NCBI RefSeq assembly: GCF_018614585.1 | Contig: NZ_JAGGOI010000043.1 | Coordinates: 1 to 49,914 of the forward strand | Length of the DNA stretch: 49,914 nt | Direction of reading: 5' to 3' | From: Streptomyces sp. ISL-1 | GTDB lineage: Bacteria > Actinomycetota > Actinomycetes > Streptomycetales > Streptomycetaceae | Shown here: positions 8,928 through 16,328 of the stretch, piece after piece | How positions within the stretch are numbered: the stretch's first letter is position 1 | Layout: the number at the start of each line of letters is the position of its first letter | Position numbers and translations under genes: made by a program | The notes under the pieces: model-generated | Told to the model about the DNA's origin: nothing | Database searches by the model: none | What the model saw: only the letters and a program-made list of their open reading frames with translations

Positions 8928-10321
8928 TCCTGCCTGCCTTCCGTGGGACTGGGTGTGCGGGCGAGTACGGAGAGCGGGACGGGCCGCGCGAAGGGGCGGC
9001 GTACCGTTTCGGGCGGGCAGCCTGCGACACCCGCGACGCCGGGGCCGCAGACGCGGCCCTGGCACCAGCCCATGCCGGCGCGGGTGAGCAGCTTCACGGT
9101 GCGCAGATCGGCGGCGCCGAGTTCGGTGACGGCATGGCGAACGGCACCCGCGGTCACGTCCTCGCAGCGGCAGACGAGAGTGTCGTCGGCGACCTGCTCG
9201 GCCCAGTGGGCGGGCGGGGTGTGCACGGCGTCGAGCGCGGCCGCGAACTTCCGCAGTGCCGTACGGGAGGTGGCCGCCGTACTTCTGATGCGCGGCCGCT
9301 CGCCGGTGAGGTGTGCCACGACCGATCGTCCGGCGATCTCGCCCTCGGCGAGCGCGAGTGCCGCTCCCCCGACGCCGGCGGCCTCGCCCGCGGCCCACAC
9401 CCCGGGCACATCGGTGCGCTGCTGGGCGTCGACGACGACTCGCGCAGGGTCGGTACGGCAGCCCAGCGCCCCGGCGAGATCGGTGTGGGGCAGCAGGCCG
9501 TGGCCGACAGCGAGGGTGTCGCAGGCGATGCGCCGCTCGGTTTTGGGCCGCGCGCGGCCGTCCGCGTCGAGTGCGGCGACGGTGACCGCCTCCACCCTGT
9601 CGGTGCCGTGGGCGGCGACGACGGTGTGCCGGGTGAGCACGGGCACGCGGTGGCGCAGCAGCCGTCCGGCGTATCCCGCGGCTTCGGCGAGCTTGCCCGG
9701 GTGGGCGGCGAGGGTGCGGGCATGCCGCCCGTACGCGCGAGGGTCGGCGGCCTCGATCAGGGCGGCCAGCCGCGCCCCGGCGGCCGCGAGGCCGGTGGCG
9801 ACGGGCAGCAGCAGCGGCCCGCTTCCGGCGACGACGGCCATTCGGCCGGGCAGTACGAGGCCGCCCTTGAGCATGGCCTGAGCGCCTCCGGCGGTGACAA
9901 CGCCGGGCAGGGTCCAGCCGGGAAACGGAAGCACCTTCTCGTACGCGCCGGTGGCGAGCAGAACGGCATCGGCGGCGAACACCTCCGGCTCGTCGTCGGC
10001 GGTGAGCGTACGGAGGATGAATCCCCGGTCCAGGAGTTCCACGAACCACACATGACGGCCCGGCAGATGGCGGATACGGCCTGCCGCGACATGCGCGTCG
10101 AGGCGGTCGCGGAGCCTCGCCCAGGTGCGCCATGCGTGGTGCAGGGCTTGGGGGCGACGCGCGCCGAGAGCGGCTGCGGGCTGCCGGTAGAACTGGCCGC
10201 CGGGCTGCGGGGCCGAGTCGATGAGCGTGACGGCGATGTTGTGGTGGGCCGCGGTCAGCGCCGCCGCGAGCCCGGCGGGCCCGGCGCCGACGACGGCGAG
10301 ACGGTTAGTGGGCGAGGTCAT
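8924..10321 (-). CDS. FAD/NAD(P)-binding oxidoreductase with BFD-like [2Fe-2S] domain
   Basis: A 465-residue flavoprotein of the HcnB/OoxA type, one subunit of a three-part amino acid dehydrogenase. N-terminal dinucleotide fold VVGAGPAGLAAAL; second nucleotide motif VVAGSGPLLLPVATGLAAAG around residue 170; FAD-contact motif VWAAGEAAGVGG around 315. The C-terminal 90 residues carry four cysteines in the BFD-like pattern CRCEDVT ... GMGWCQGRVCGP. With the [2Fe-2S] protein and DadA-like oxidase upstream it fits a membrane-chain-linked D-hydroxyproline dehydrogenase. It overlaps the upstream gene by 17 bases and the next gene by ATGA, so the subunits are translated together. Confidence 0.88.
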   Translation of the reverse strand: MTSPTNRLAVVGAGPAGLAAALTAAHHNIAVTLIDSAPQPGGQFYRQPAAALGARRPQALHHAWRTWARLRDRLDAHVAAGRIRHLPGRHVWFVELLDRGFILRTLTADDEPEVFAADAVLLATGAYEKVLPFPGWTLPGVVTAGGAQAMLKGGLVLPGRMAVVAGSGPLLLPVATGLAAAGARLAALIEAADPRAYGRHARTLAAHPGKLAEAAGYAGRLLRHRVPVLTRHTVVAAHGTDRVEAVTVAALDADGRARPKTERRIACDTLAVGHGLLPHTDLAGALGCRTDPARVVVDAQQRTDVPGVWAAGEAAGVGGAALALAEGEIAGRSVVAHLTGERPRIRSTAATSRTALRKFAAALDAVHTPPAHWAEQVADDTLVCRCEDVTAGAVRHAVTELGAADLRTVKLLTRAGMGWCQGRVCGPGVAGVAGCPPETVRRPFARPVPLSVLARTPSPTEGRQE

Positions 10322-10667
10322 CGTGTCCCTCTCCCCGTTGCGTACGGATGACGTCGCCCGAGGCCGCGGCGACGAGGCAGGCGCGTCTGTTGGGACGGTC
10401 GTTGACGGTTATCAGGCAGTCGAAGCAGACGCCGATCCCGCAGAACGCGCCGCGCGGGCGCCCGTCGCGCGTGACCCGCCAGGCGACCGTCCCGGCGGAC
10501 CAGAGCACTGCCGCGACACTCTGCCCTTCAAGCGCGTCGACCGGCCGGCCGTCGACGGTGACGGTGAAGGACGGCCCCGGCCTGGCCCGTACGAGATCGA
10601 GTGGCCGGTCCTGTGCTCGGTCCAGTGGCAGATTCGGCGGCCGGTCCTGTGGATTGCGGCGGATCAC
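10305..10667 (-). CDS. Small [2Fe-2S] ferredoxin-like subunit (HcnA/OoxC type)
   Basis: A 120-residue protein with one plant-type [2Fe-2S] site: CGIGVCFDCL around residue 77 and the fourth Cys in RRACLVA about 15 residues later. The preceding beta-strand FTVTVDGRPVDALEGQSVAAVL is the usual start of this small domain. It supplies the third cofactor of the three-subunit amino acid dehydrogenase and lies between its two flavin subunits. GTG 10667 overlaps the upstream stop as GTGA. The first 30 residues (Arg/Pro/Asp-rich repeats of 'DRP') are unusual and probably disordered. Confidence 0.85.
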   Translation of the reverse strand: MIRRNPQDRPPNLPLDRAQDRPLDLVRARPGPSFTVTVDGRPVDALEGQSVAAVLWSAGTVAWRVTRDGRPRGAFCGIGVCFDCLITVNDRPNRRACLVAAASGDVIRTQRGEGHDDLAH

Positions 10668-11845
10668 CTCGCGCCCTCCTCGGATGCGGGGAAGCGGTCG
10701 GGGCGGAACGGCGCAAGGTCGAGGTCGGGGGTTGCGCCCGTCAGCGCCTGGGCGATCAACTGCCCCGTGCCGGTGGCCAGTCCGATGCCCGCGCCTTCGT
10801 GGCCGCAGGCGTGAAACAGCCCGGGCGCGCGCGGATCGGGGCCGATGGCCGGGAGGTGATCGGGCAGATAGGGGCGGAAGCCCAGATACGCGCGGATGGC
10901 GCTGACCCGCCCGAGGACCGGGAAGAGTGCGATCGCCCGCTCGGCGAGCACCTGCGTCACGGACAGCGAGAAGGTCCGGTCGAAGCCGACGCGTTCGCGG
11001 CTGGCGCCGATGAGCACCGGTCCGGCGTCGGTCGCTTCCACCACGGGCGAGGTCTGGAGCGCGGCCGAGTCGCTGGCCACGTCCGCGACATAGTCCGCCG
11101 CGTACACCTTGTGGCGGACGACGCGTGGCGGCAGCGGTTCGGTGACGAGGACGAAGCCGCGCCGGGGCCGTACGGGCAGCCGGACACCTGCCAGCGCCGC
11201 GAGGTCGCCGCCTCGGACGCCTGCGGCGTTGACCACGGCGGGCGCGTGGATGTCGCCCTTGTCGGTGCGTACGCCGCGTACGCGTCCGCCTGGGTCACGC
11301 AGTATCGAGGTGACGGCCGTGCCTGTCCGCAGTTCGGTTCCGTACCGGCGGGCCTGGCGTACGCAGTGTGCGGCGGCCAGGGCCGGCATGACCTGACTGT
11401 CCTCGGGATAGTGGACGCCGCCCGCGAGCCCGGGAGCCAGATGCGGTTCCAGATCGGCCAGTTGACTGGCGGCTAGGAGGCCTGTTTCGACTCCGGCCGA
11501 CCGCTGTTTGCCGGCGAACGCTGACAGCGCGTCGAGATCGGAGGGATGGGCGGCGACGACCAGGCCGCCCTTGGCCCGGTACTCGACGGCCGCGCCGAAG
11601 CCGCCCGGCTCGGCGGCGAGTTCGCGCCACAACCTCAGCGATAGCAGCGCGAGTTGGAGCTCCGGTCCCGGCTCCTTGTCGGAGACCAGCAGATTGCCCT
11701 CACCGGCTCCGGTGGTGCCGCCGGCGACCGGCCCGCGCTCCACCAGTACGGTGCGCAGTCCTGCACGGCTCGCGTACAAGGCGCATGCGGCGCCGACCAT
11801 TCCGGCTCCGACGATCACAACATCGCAGGTCAGACGAGTGCTCAC
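10664..11845 (-). CDS. DadA-like FAD-dependent amino acid oxidoreductase
   Basis: A 393-residue protein of the D-amino acid oxidase (DAO) family, first gene of the five-gene operon. It begins with CDVVIVGAGMVGAACALYAS (Rossmann FAD-binding), has ERGPVAGGTTGAGEGN for FAD contact, NAAGVRGGDLAAL near residue 195, and the C-terminal HACGHEGAGIGLATGTGQLI typical of DadA/HcnC/OoxB subunits. The expected reaction is oxidation of cis-4-hydroxy-D-proline to the cyclic imine, with electrons passed on through the Fe-S subunits. Starts at GTG 11845. A tandem heptamer lies just upstream. Confidence 0.88.
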   Translation of the reverse strand: MSTRLTCDVVIVGAGMVGAACALYASRAGLRTVLVERGPVAGGTTGAGEGNLLVSDKEPGPELQLALLSLRLWRELAAEPGGFGAAVEYRAKGGLVVAAHPSDLDALSAFAGKQRSAGVETGLLAASQLADLEPHLAPGLAGGVHYPEDSQVMPALAAAHCVRQARRYGTELRTGTAVTSILRDPGGRVRGVRTDKGDIHAPAVVNAAGVRGGDLAALAGVRLPVRPRRGFVLVTEPLPPRVVRHKVYAADYVADVASDSAALQTSPVVEATDAGPVLIGASRERVGFDRTFSLSVTQVLAERAIALFPVLGRVSAIRAYLGFRPYLPDHLPAIGPDPRAPGLFHACGHEGAGIGLATGTGQLIAQALTGATPDLDLAPFRPDRFPASEEGAR

Positions 11846-11853
11846 GCCAGTAC

Positions 11854-11867
11854 CATGTCACATGTCA
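11854..11867 (-). promoter_or_regulatory. Tandem heptamer upstream of hydroxyproline operon, possible operator
   Basis: Two adjoining copies of TGACATG (minus strand) sit 9 to 22 bases ahead of the first gene's GTG. The junction forms the palindromic core ACATGT. Its position over the start region would suit a repressor site, but no regulator gene is next to the operon, so the role is a guess. Confidence 0.3.
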
Positions 11868-11914
11868 TAGCTGGGGGCCAGACTGCCGACAGCTTCTGTC
11901 CTGAATGGATCAAC

Positions 11915-13138
11915 TCACCAGAGGAGATGGAGCGCTTCGGGCGAGCGGTGAATCAAGGTGGGCCGCATCACGACCGGCGCCTTGCCCTCGTCCAGCCGCA
12001 GGCCTGGCAGCCTGTCGGCGAACAGCTCAATGGTCAGTCGGAGTTGCTCGCGCGCGAGCTGCGAGCCTGGACAGCCGTGTGCCCCGTGACCGAAGGCCAC
12101 ATGCTGCCGGGAGAGCGGCCTGGTGATGTCGAAAACCTCAGGCCGGTCGTAGCGGCCCTCGTCGCGATTGGCCGATCCGTACGCCACGAACACGGTTGCT
12201 CCAGCGGGGAGTTCGGTCCCCGAGATCGTGACGGGCCGGGTGGTGGTCCGCCGGAAACCCTGGACCGCGGTGTCGAACCGGGCGGCTTCCTCCACGGCGG
12301 CCGGTATCAACTCCGGGTCGGCGCATATGAGTTCCCACTGCCGCCGGTCACTCAGCAGATGGAGCATCGTCGTGCCGATGAGAGCGGTGGTGGTGAGATG
12401 CCCGGCGATCAGGAAGTTCTGGAGGTTCGACACGAGCTCATGGCGCTGGTCCAGGGTGAGTTCGCCGTCGCCGGGCGCGAGCGCGGCGACCATTCCCGAA
12501 CAGAGGTCGTCACGGTGGCTCTCCCGGCGCTCTCGTACGTACGTGTCGAGCAGTCGCTGCAGTGCGACGACATCCTCGGCCGCGTGAACCTGCGCGTCCG
12601 GGGCGAGCGGCCGGAACAGCAGCTGTTCGGCTCGGTAGCCGCCGTGCACCGCCACCGGAACGTCCGCGGGATCGAGCCCGATCAACCGCCCTATCACCTG
12701 GCCGGGCAGCTTCTTCGCGTACGCCGCCATCAGCTCGACGCCGCCGTCCGCCGCGAAGCCCTCCACGAGCGCCTCGGCACGCTCGGCGGCAAAGGGGACC
12801 AGCGCGGCGATCCGTCCGGCGGACAGACCGCGGTTGAGCGGGGCCCGGTGACGCTGATGGGCCGGGCCGTCGGTGGAGACGACGGTGGGCCGCTTGCCGT
12901 ACCCCTTGGCCAGCACCTCAAGGGCGGCGGGCGAGGGCATGACATCGGGGAGCAGGGCGCGTACGGACGAGAACTCCTCGGGCCGCCGCAGGACTTCCCG
13001 TACGTCCGCGTCCCTGGCGACAAGCCAGGCGTCGAGTTCGGGGACGAAGATGAGGCCTTCGGACCTACGCGCCCGCGCGTAGAGCGGATAGGGATCGCGC
13101 TGCAACTCGTCGAGCCTGGCGTGATCTTTGCCGGCCAC
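11915..13138 (-). CDS. Cytochrome P450
   Basis: A 407-residue bacterial class I P450. I chose GTG 13138, six bases after a GGAGG (13145-13149 complement), over the ATG at 13195; this gives the normal P450 length. Heme loop: FGHGAHGCPGSQLARE with the axial Cys. ExxR motif: VEEAARFD. I-helix: LIAGHLTTTAL, where the usual acid of AGxE/DT is Leu. The redox partner is not encoded nearby. It ends 70 bases before the hydroxyproline operon on the same strand and could be co-transcribed, but a link to hydroxyproline catabolism is not evident. It is divergent from the MscS gene. Confidence 0.9.
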   Translation of the reverse strand: MAGKDHARLDELQRDPYPLYARARRSEGLIFVPELDAWLVARDADVREVLRRPEEFSSVRALLPDVMPSPAALEVLAKGYGKRPTVVSTDGPAHQRHRAPLNRGLSAGRIAALVPFAAERAEALVEGFAADGGVELMAAYAKKLPGQVIGRLIGLDPADVPVAVHGGYRAEQLLFRPLAPDAQVHAAEDVVALQRLLDTYVRERRESHRDDLCSGMVAALAPGDGELTLDQRHELVSNLQNFLIAGHLTTTALIGTTMLHLLSDRRQWELICADPELIPAAVEEAARFDTAVQGFRRTTTRPVTISGTELPAGATVFVAYGSANRDEGRYDRPEVFDITRPLSRQHVAFGHGAHGCPGSQLAREQLRLTIELFADRLPGLRLDEGKAPVVMRPTLIHRSPEALHLLW

Positions 13139-13410
13139 GCGGCGCCTCCAGGTCGGAAGGATTCTGCACGGTGGTCTCGCGGTATGTCCGGCCATCGTGC
13201 CCCAGCCCCGGCGCGCCGGGAAGGGGCCGCCTCCTGGCCAACCGCTGCACTGCGTTCATAACCGCGTGCGGCAGGATGGCAGATCGCGTCGGGTCGTCCG
13301 CGTACGTCCCCGCGTGTTCGCACACCCTAGAGACAAGCAGGTGGCATGGTGACGACACATCACATCCGGCCGGCGGCAGGACCGCTCCCCCGTGCAGCAG
13401 GAGTCGGCCG

Positions 13411-14487
13411 GTGAACCGGGCACTCACGCTGCATGACTTGATCGTCGCCGGAGCGGCGCTGGCCGCCGGCATCGTGGCCGGCCTGTTGCTGCGAGTGGCC
13501 CTGCGGTGGCTGGGAAAGCATGCGCTCAGGACGCGTTGGAGCGGGGACGACGTCATCGTTGACGCGCTGCGGTCCGTAGTCCCCTGGGCGACGGTATCCG
13601 CCGGCCTGGCGGCGGCGGCCGCGGCACTTCCGCTGACGGAGAGAGTTGGCCACAACGTCAACCGGACGTTGACCGTGCTGCTCATCCTGGTCGTCACGGT
13701 CACCGCGGCCCGGGTGATCACCGGTCTGGTGAAGTCCCTCGCGCAGTCCAGGTCCGGCGTGGCCGGATCGGCCACCATATTCGTCAACATCACGCGCGTC
13801 CTGGTGCTGGCGATGGGCTTCCTCGTCGTATTGCAGACACTGGGCATTTCCATCGCCCCTCTGCTCACCGCACTGGGTGTGGGCGGTCTCGCGGTCGCGC
13901 TGGCAATGCAGGACACCCTCGCCAACCTCTTCGCGGGCGTGCACATCCTCGCCTCGAAGACCGTGCAGCCCGGTGACTACATCCGGCTCAGCAGCGGCGA
14001 GGAGGGCTACGTCGTCGACATCAACTGGCGGAACACCGTGGTGCGATCGCTCTCCAACAACCTGGTGATCATCCCCAACGCCGAACTGGCCGGCACCAAC
14101 ATGACCAACTTCGCCCGGCCGGAACAGCAGCAGTCGATTCTGGTTCAGGTGGGAGTCGGCTACGACAGTGACCTCGAGCACGTCGAGCGGGTCACCACCG
14201 AGGTCGTCGAAAGCGTGATGACCGACATCACCGGTGGTGTCCCCGACCATGAAGCGGCCGTCCGCTTCCACACGTTCGGGGACTCCAGGATCAGCTTCAC
14301 GGTGATCCTTGGGGTCGCCGAGTTCAGCGACCAGTACCGGATCAAGCACGAGTTCATCAAACGCCTGCATCGGCGGTACCAGGCGGAGGGCATCAGGATT
14401 CCCTCCCCTGCGCGGACCGTGGCGTTGCAGCAGTCCGGCGAGATCGCGATACCGCACCAGCGTGGAGCGTCGACGCCGGTGGCGTAA
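13411..14487 (+). CDS. MscS-family mechanosensitive ion channel
   Basis: A 358-residue membrane protein starting at GTG 13411 with AGGAG at 13399-13403. Hydrophobic segments lie near residues 7-30, 50-72, 84-105 and 123-147, followed by the Gly/Ala-rich pore helix LGVGGLAVALAMQDTLANLF and the conserved QPGDYIRL and NNLVIIPNAELAGTNMTNF strands of the MscS beta domain. The C-terminal alpha/beta domain follows (YRIKHEFIKRLHRRYQAEGI). Role by family: release valve under hypo-osmotic shock in the cytoplasmic membrane. A terminator hairpin begins 21 bases past the stop. Confidence 0.92.
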   Translation: MNRALTLHDLIVAGAALAAGIVAGLLLRVALRWLGKHALRTRWSGDDVIVDALRSVVPWATVSAGLAAAAAALPLTERVGHNVNRTLTVLLILVVTVTAARVITGLVKSLAQSRSGVAGSATIFVNITRVLVLAMGFLVVLQTLGISIAPLLTALGVGGLAVALAMQDTLANLFAGVHILASKTVQPGDYIRLSSGEEGYVVDINWRNTVVRSLSNNLVIIPNAELAGTNMTNFARPEQQQSILVQVGVGYDSDLEHVERVTTEVVESVMTDITGGVPDHEAAVRFHTFGDSRISFTVILGVAEFSDQYRIKHEFIKRLHRRYQAEGIRIPSPARTVALQQSGEIAIPHQRGASTPVA

Positions 14488-14508
14488 GCGGAATCGCCGC
14501 CCCAGGAG

Positions 14509-14535
14509 GACGGCACCGTCACTGACGGTGCCGTC
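14509..14535 (+). terminator. Hairpin terminator after MscS gene
   Basis: Stem GACGGCACCGTC / GACGGTGCCGTC, 12 base pairs around a three-base ACT, directly behind the channel gene. It touches the end of the minus-strand hydrolase remnant. Confidence 0.7.
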
Positions 14536-14764
14536 ACCGCCGTAACCAAGCGCGGCCGGGCCCGCTCCGTGATGCAGGCAGTCTGCGGACCATCGGCCCG
14601 CCGGGAACAAGACCGCTGAGCAGCGCTTCGGGGCGGTGCAGCGGAATGATGTGGCCGCAGTCCTCGATGATGTGGCCGACAACGTCGTCGGCCACGGGCT
14701 GAAGCTGCCGTTCGAGCGCCCGGCCCACCGGGTGGGCGCCGATGGCCACCTTGATGGTCACCAT
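14534..14764 (-). pseudogene. Remnant of an alpha/beta hydrolase (C-terminal end only)
   Basis: A 76-codon frame from ATG 14764. Residues 18-50 (RQLQPVADDVVGHIIEDCGH then IIPLHRPEALLSGL) resemble the last part of an alpha/beta hydrolase, where the catalytic His sits in a 'GH.IP...PE' setting; full proteins have about 280 residues. The nucleophile elbow and acid are absent, so it should be inactive. The tail after LLSGL is Arg/Pro-rich and reads as out-of-family sequence. The start is preceded by an operator-like repeat, as if the 5' end and promoter were kept while the middle of the gene was lost. It could also be a chance small protein. Confidence 0.45.
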
Positions 14765-14777
14765 TAGTGATAACTAG

Positions 14778-14799
14778 ACCGTAGGTAACTACCGTAGGT
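14778..14799. promoter_or_regulatory. Repeated ACCGTAGGT boxes, probable repressor operator
   Basis: ACCGTAGGT occurs at 14778-14786 and again at 14791-14799, 13 bases apart, in a locally AT-rich stretch (TAACTAGACC...GGTTAAGG). Each box is itself an ACC-N3-GGT dyad. It lies 14 to 35 bases ahead of the ATG of the hydrolase remnant, the place of a TetR- or MarR-type operator. No regulator gene remains beside it. Confidence 0.45.
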
Positions 14800-15194
14800 T
14801 AAGGCGGGGGTGCCAAGTCAGCACTTCCGCCACAGGTGGAGAGCCGCCGGACCCGCAATGCCCGACCCGTCGACTGCTCGACCGGATCGGGACGGTACGG
14901 CTGACCACTCCGCCGGAAGTCTCCATACGCCAGGCAGTCGAGGTCCGCAGGGCCTCACCGCCACGCGTAATCCGGCTCAGCCTTCGGTAACCGACGGAGC
15001 CGAACACCACTGACCACGCTCAGGTGGCACCCCCCAGGCCAGGGCCGATGGCCGCCTCAGGCATCGACATCAGCCGGCTGAGTGAGGATCCCGCCCCGAA
15101 GCCCGTGAGCTCACCGGCGGCCATCCGCTGAATCAGCAACCGGCTCCGCGGCCGGCCGACCCGGATCCACCCCCGCGGCCACAGGGCACGACAA
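14800..15194. other. Gene-poor stretch, no feature recognised
   Basis: Open frames exist on both strands but none has a recognisable motif or convincing ribosome site. It may hold decayed remains of a regulator that once faced the hydrolase; I cannot show this. Confidence 0.4.
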
Positions 15195-15223
15195 AGGCCG
15201 CTCCCGATGATCGGAAACGGCCT
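15195..15223 (-). terminator. Hairpin terminator of second tRNA-Pro
   Basis: On the minus strand AGGCCGTTTCCGA pairs with TCGGGAGCGGCCT (13 pairs with two G-T wobbles, loop TCA), followed by a short T-run. It lies 21 bases past the tRNA and matches in place and general sequence the hairpin after the first tRNA-Pro. Confidence 0.7.
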
Positions 15224-15243
15224 CTGATCTGCGAAAAGCACCG

Positions 15244-15317
<74 letters not shown>

Positions 15318-15362
15318 GTGCCCGTCTGACCTGGGGTTTCCCCTGGACGAACGCGCATGAGA

Positions 15363-15368
15363 ACAATA
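15363..15368 (-). promoter_or_regulatory. Probable -10 box of second tRNA-Pro
   Basis: TATTGT on the minus strand, 46 bases upstream of the tRNA, in the context GGTATTGTTCTC shared with the first copy. A weak -35 (GTGACC) lies 16 bases further upstream. Confidence 0.4.
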
Positions 15369-15786
15369 CCGCACTTCGACCGGTGGTCACGAACCGCTTA
15401 TCCCCCCTCGGCCCACCACCCCGACCGGGCTCTGGTGCCCCGCGAGATCGACAGCCGGTCGCTCGGGCACGGGCGGCCGCCGCCGTCGGCACCGCTCTGG
15501 GCTGCGGGCCCAAGGCGCCCGGAGCGGGTGATCATGCGGGGAGCCGGGAGCGGCAGAGGCTCGACGCGAGCGGCGGCATCGCGCTCACCGGGACGCGGCC
15601 GATCATGCACACCCCGCCGGCTTCCCCGTCGCCCCAGGTCCGCCACGCTAGGCCGACCGCCCAGTCCGGGCCGCCCGGGTGCAGGCTCGCCTGCCCTCGC
15701 CGGACGCACCCTGATCTTCTAGCCGTCCGGCGATTCAGGACAGGCTCGCACCGGGGACACCGGAACCCCGCGCCCCGGCCGCCGGC
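15369..15786. other. Intergenic stretch without recognised gene
   Basis: Very GC-rich; frames on both strands are open but carry no motif, are rich in Arg/Pro/Gly, and lack ribosome sites. Nothing supportable is seen. Confidence 0.4.
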
Positions 15787-16155
15787 TCAAGCCACAGGCG
15801 GGCGGCCCAGCTCCGGATGCGCGTCCAGCAGCTTGCGCGGGGCCGCCTGACGCCAGGAGTCGAGCAGGATCGTGTACAGCTCCTCGTCGTCGTCCAGCGC
15901 CGCCAGCCGCACCCGCAGCCAGGCGTAGTTTTCGTCGTGCCCCACGCGGATGAAGAACTTCTCCGGCTCGCAGGCGATCAGCTCCTCCCGGTCCTCCTTC
16001 GGGCACTTCACGCCCATCACCTTGTCGTCGTCATCGAGCGAGGCGAAGACCTTGCCCCCGCCCTCCAGGCGAAACGTGGGCATGCCCCAGGCGAGCTTCT
16101 CCATCGCGCCGGGAAGCGAGAGCGCAAGTCTGCGTACGTCGTCGGCAGTGGCCAT
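15787..16155 (-). CDS. MmcQ/YjbR family protein
   Basis: A 122-residue protein of the CyaY-like MmcQ/YjbR fold. Visible: the N-terminal helix DDVRRLALSLPGAMEKLAWG, then MPTFRLEGGGKVFASL, the strand KVMGVKCP and the late pattern ENYAWLRVRLAALDDDEELY with a final helix LLDSWRQAAPRKLL. ATG 16155 is chosen since the family motif starts five residues in. Often annotated as DNA-binding, but no mechanism is established. It is divergent from the secreted ThuA-type protein; the LacI-type palindrome lies between them, 112 bases ahead of this start. Confidence 0.85.
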   Translation of the reverse strand: MATADDVRRLALSLPGAMEKLAWGMPTFRLEGGGKVFASLDDDDKVMGVKCPKEDREELIACEPEKFFIRVGHDENYAWLRVRLAALDDDEELYTILLDSWRQAAPRKLLDAHPELGRPPVA

Positions 16156-16266
16156 GGGAAGACCGTACGACGCGGCACTGACACTCACCCCTGCCCTTGC
16201 AACACAGGGCTTCTTCCGACCCATTGACCCCCTGTAAGGCGGGAACCTACGCTGTGCAACGCATTC

Positions 16267-16280
16267 AGAAAGCGCTTTCT
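16267..16280. promoter_or_regulatory. LacI-type operator upstream of ThuA gene
   Basis: Perfect 14-base palindrome AGAAAGCGCTTTCT, 49 bases ahead of the ATG at 16329. The same sequence occurs at 23596-23609 next to a LacI-family gene. The GC step at the centre is what LacI-family proteins usually bind. Confidence 0.8.
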
Positions 16281-16328
16281 AATTCTAATCACCCGAGCCG
16301 CGGTCCGCCCACCAGCACCGGGAGCGCC

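Noticed and set aside
7785..9881. Long plus-strand frame opposite the DapA-like and FAD genes
   Set aside because: Composition and lack of any motif show it to be a shadow of the minus-strand operon.
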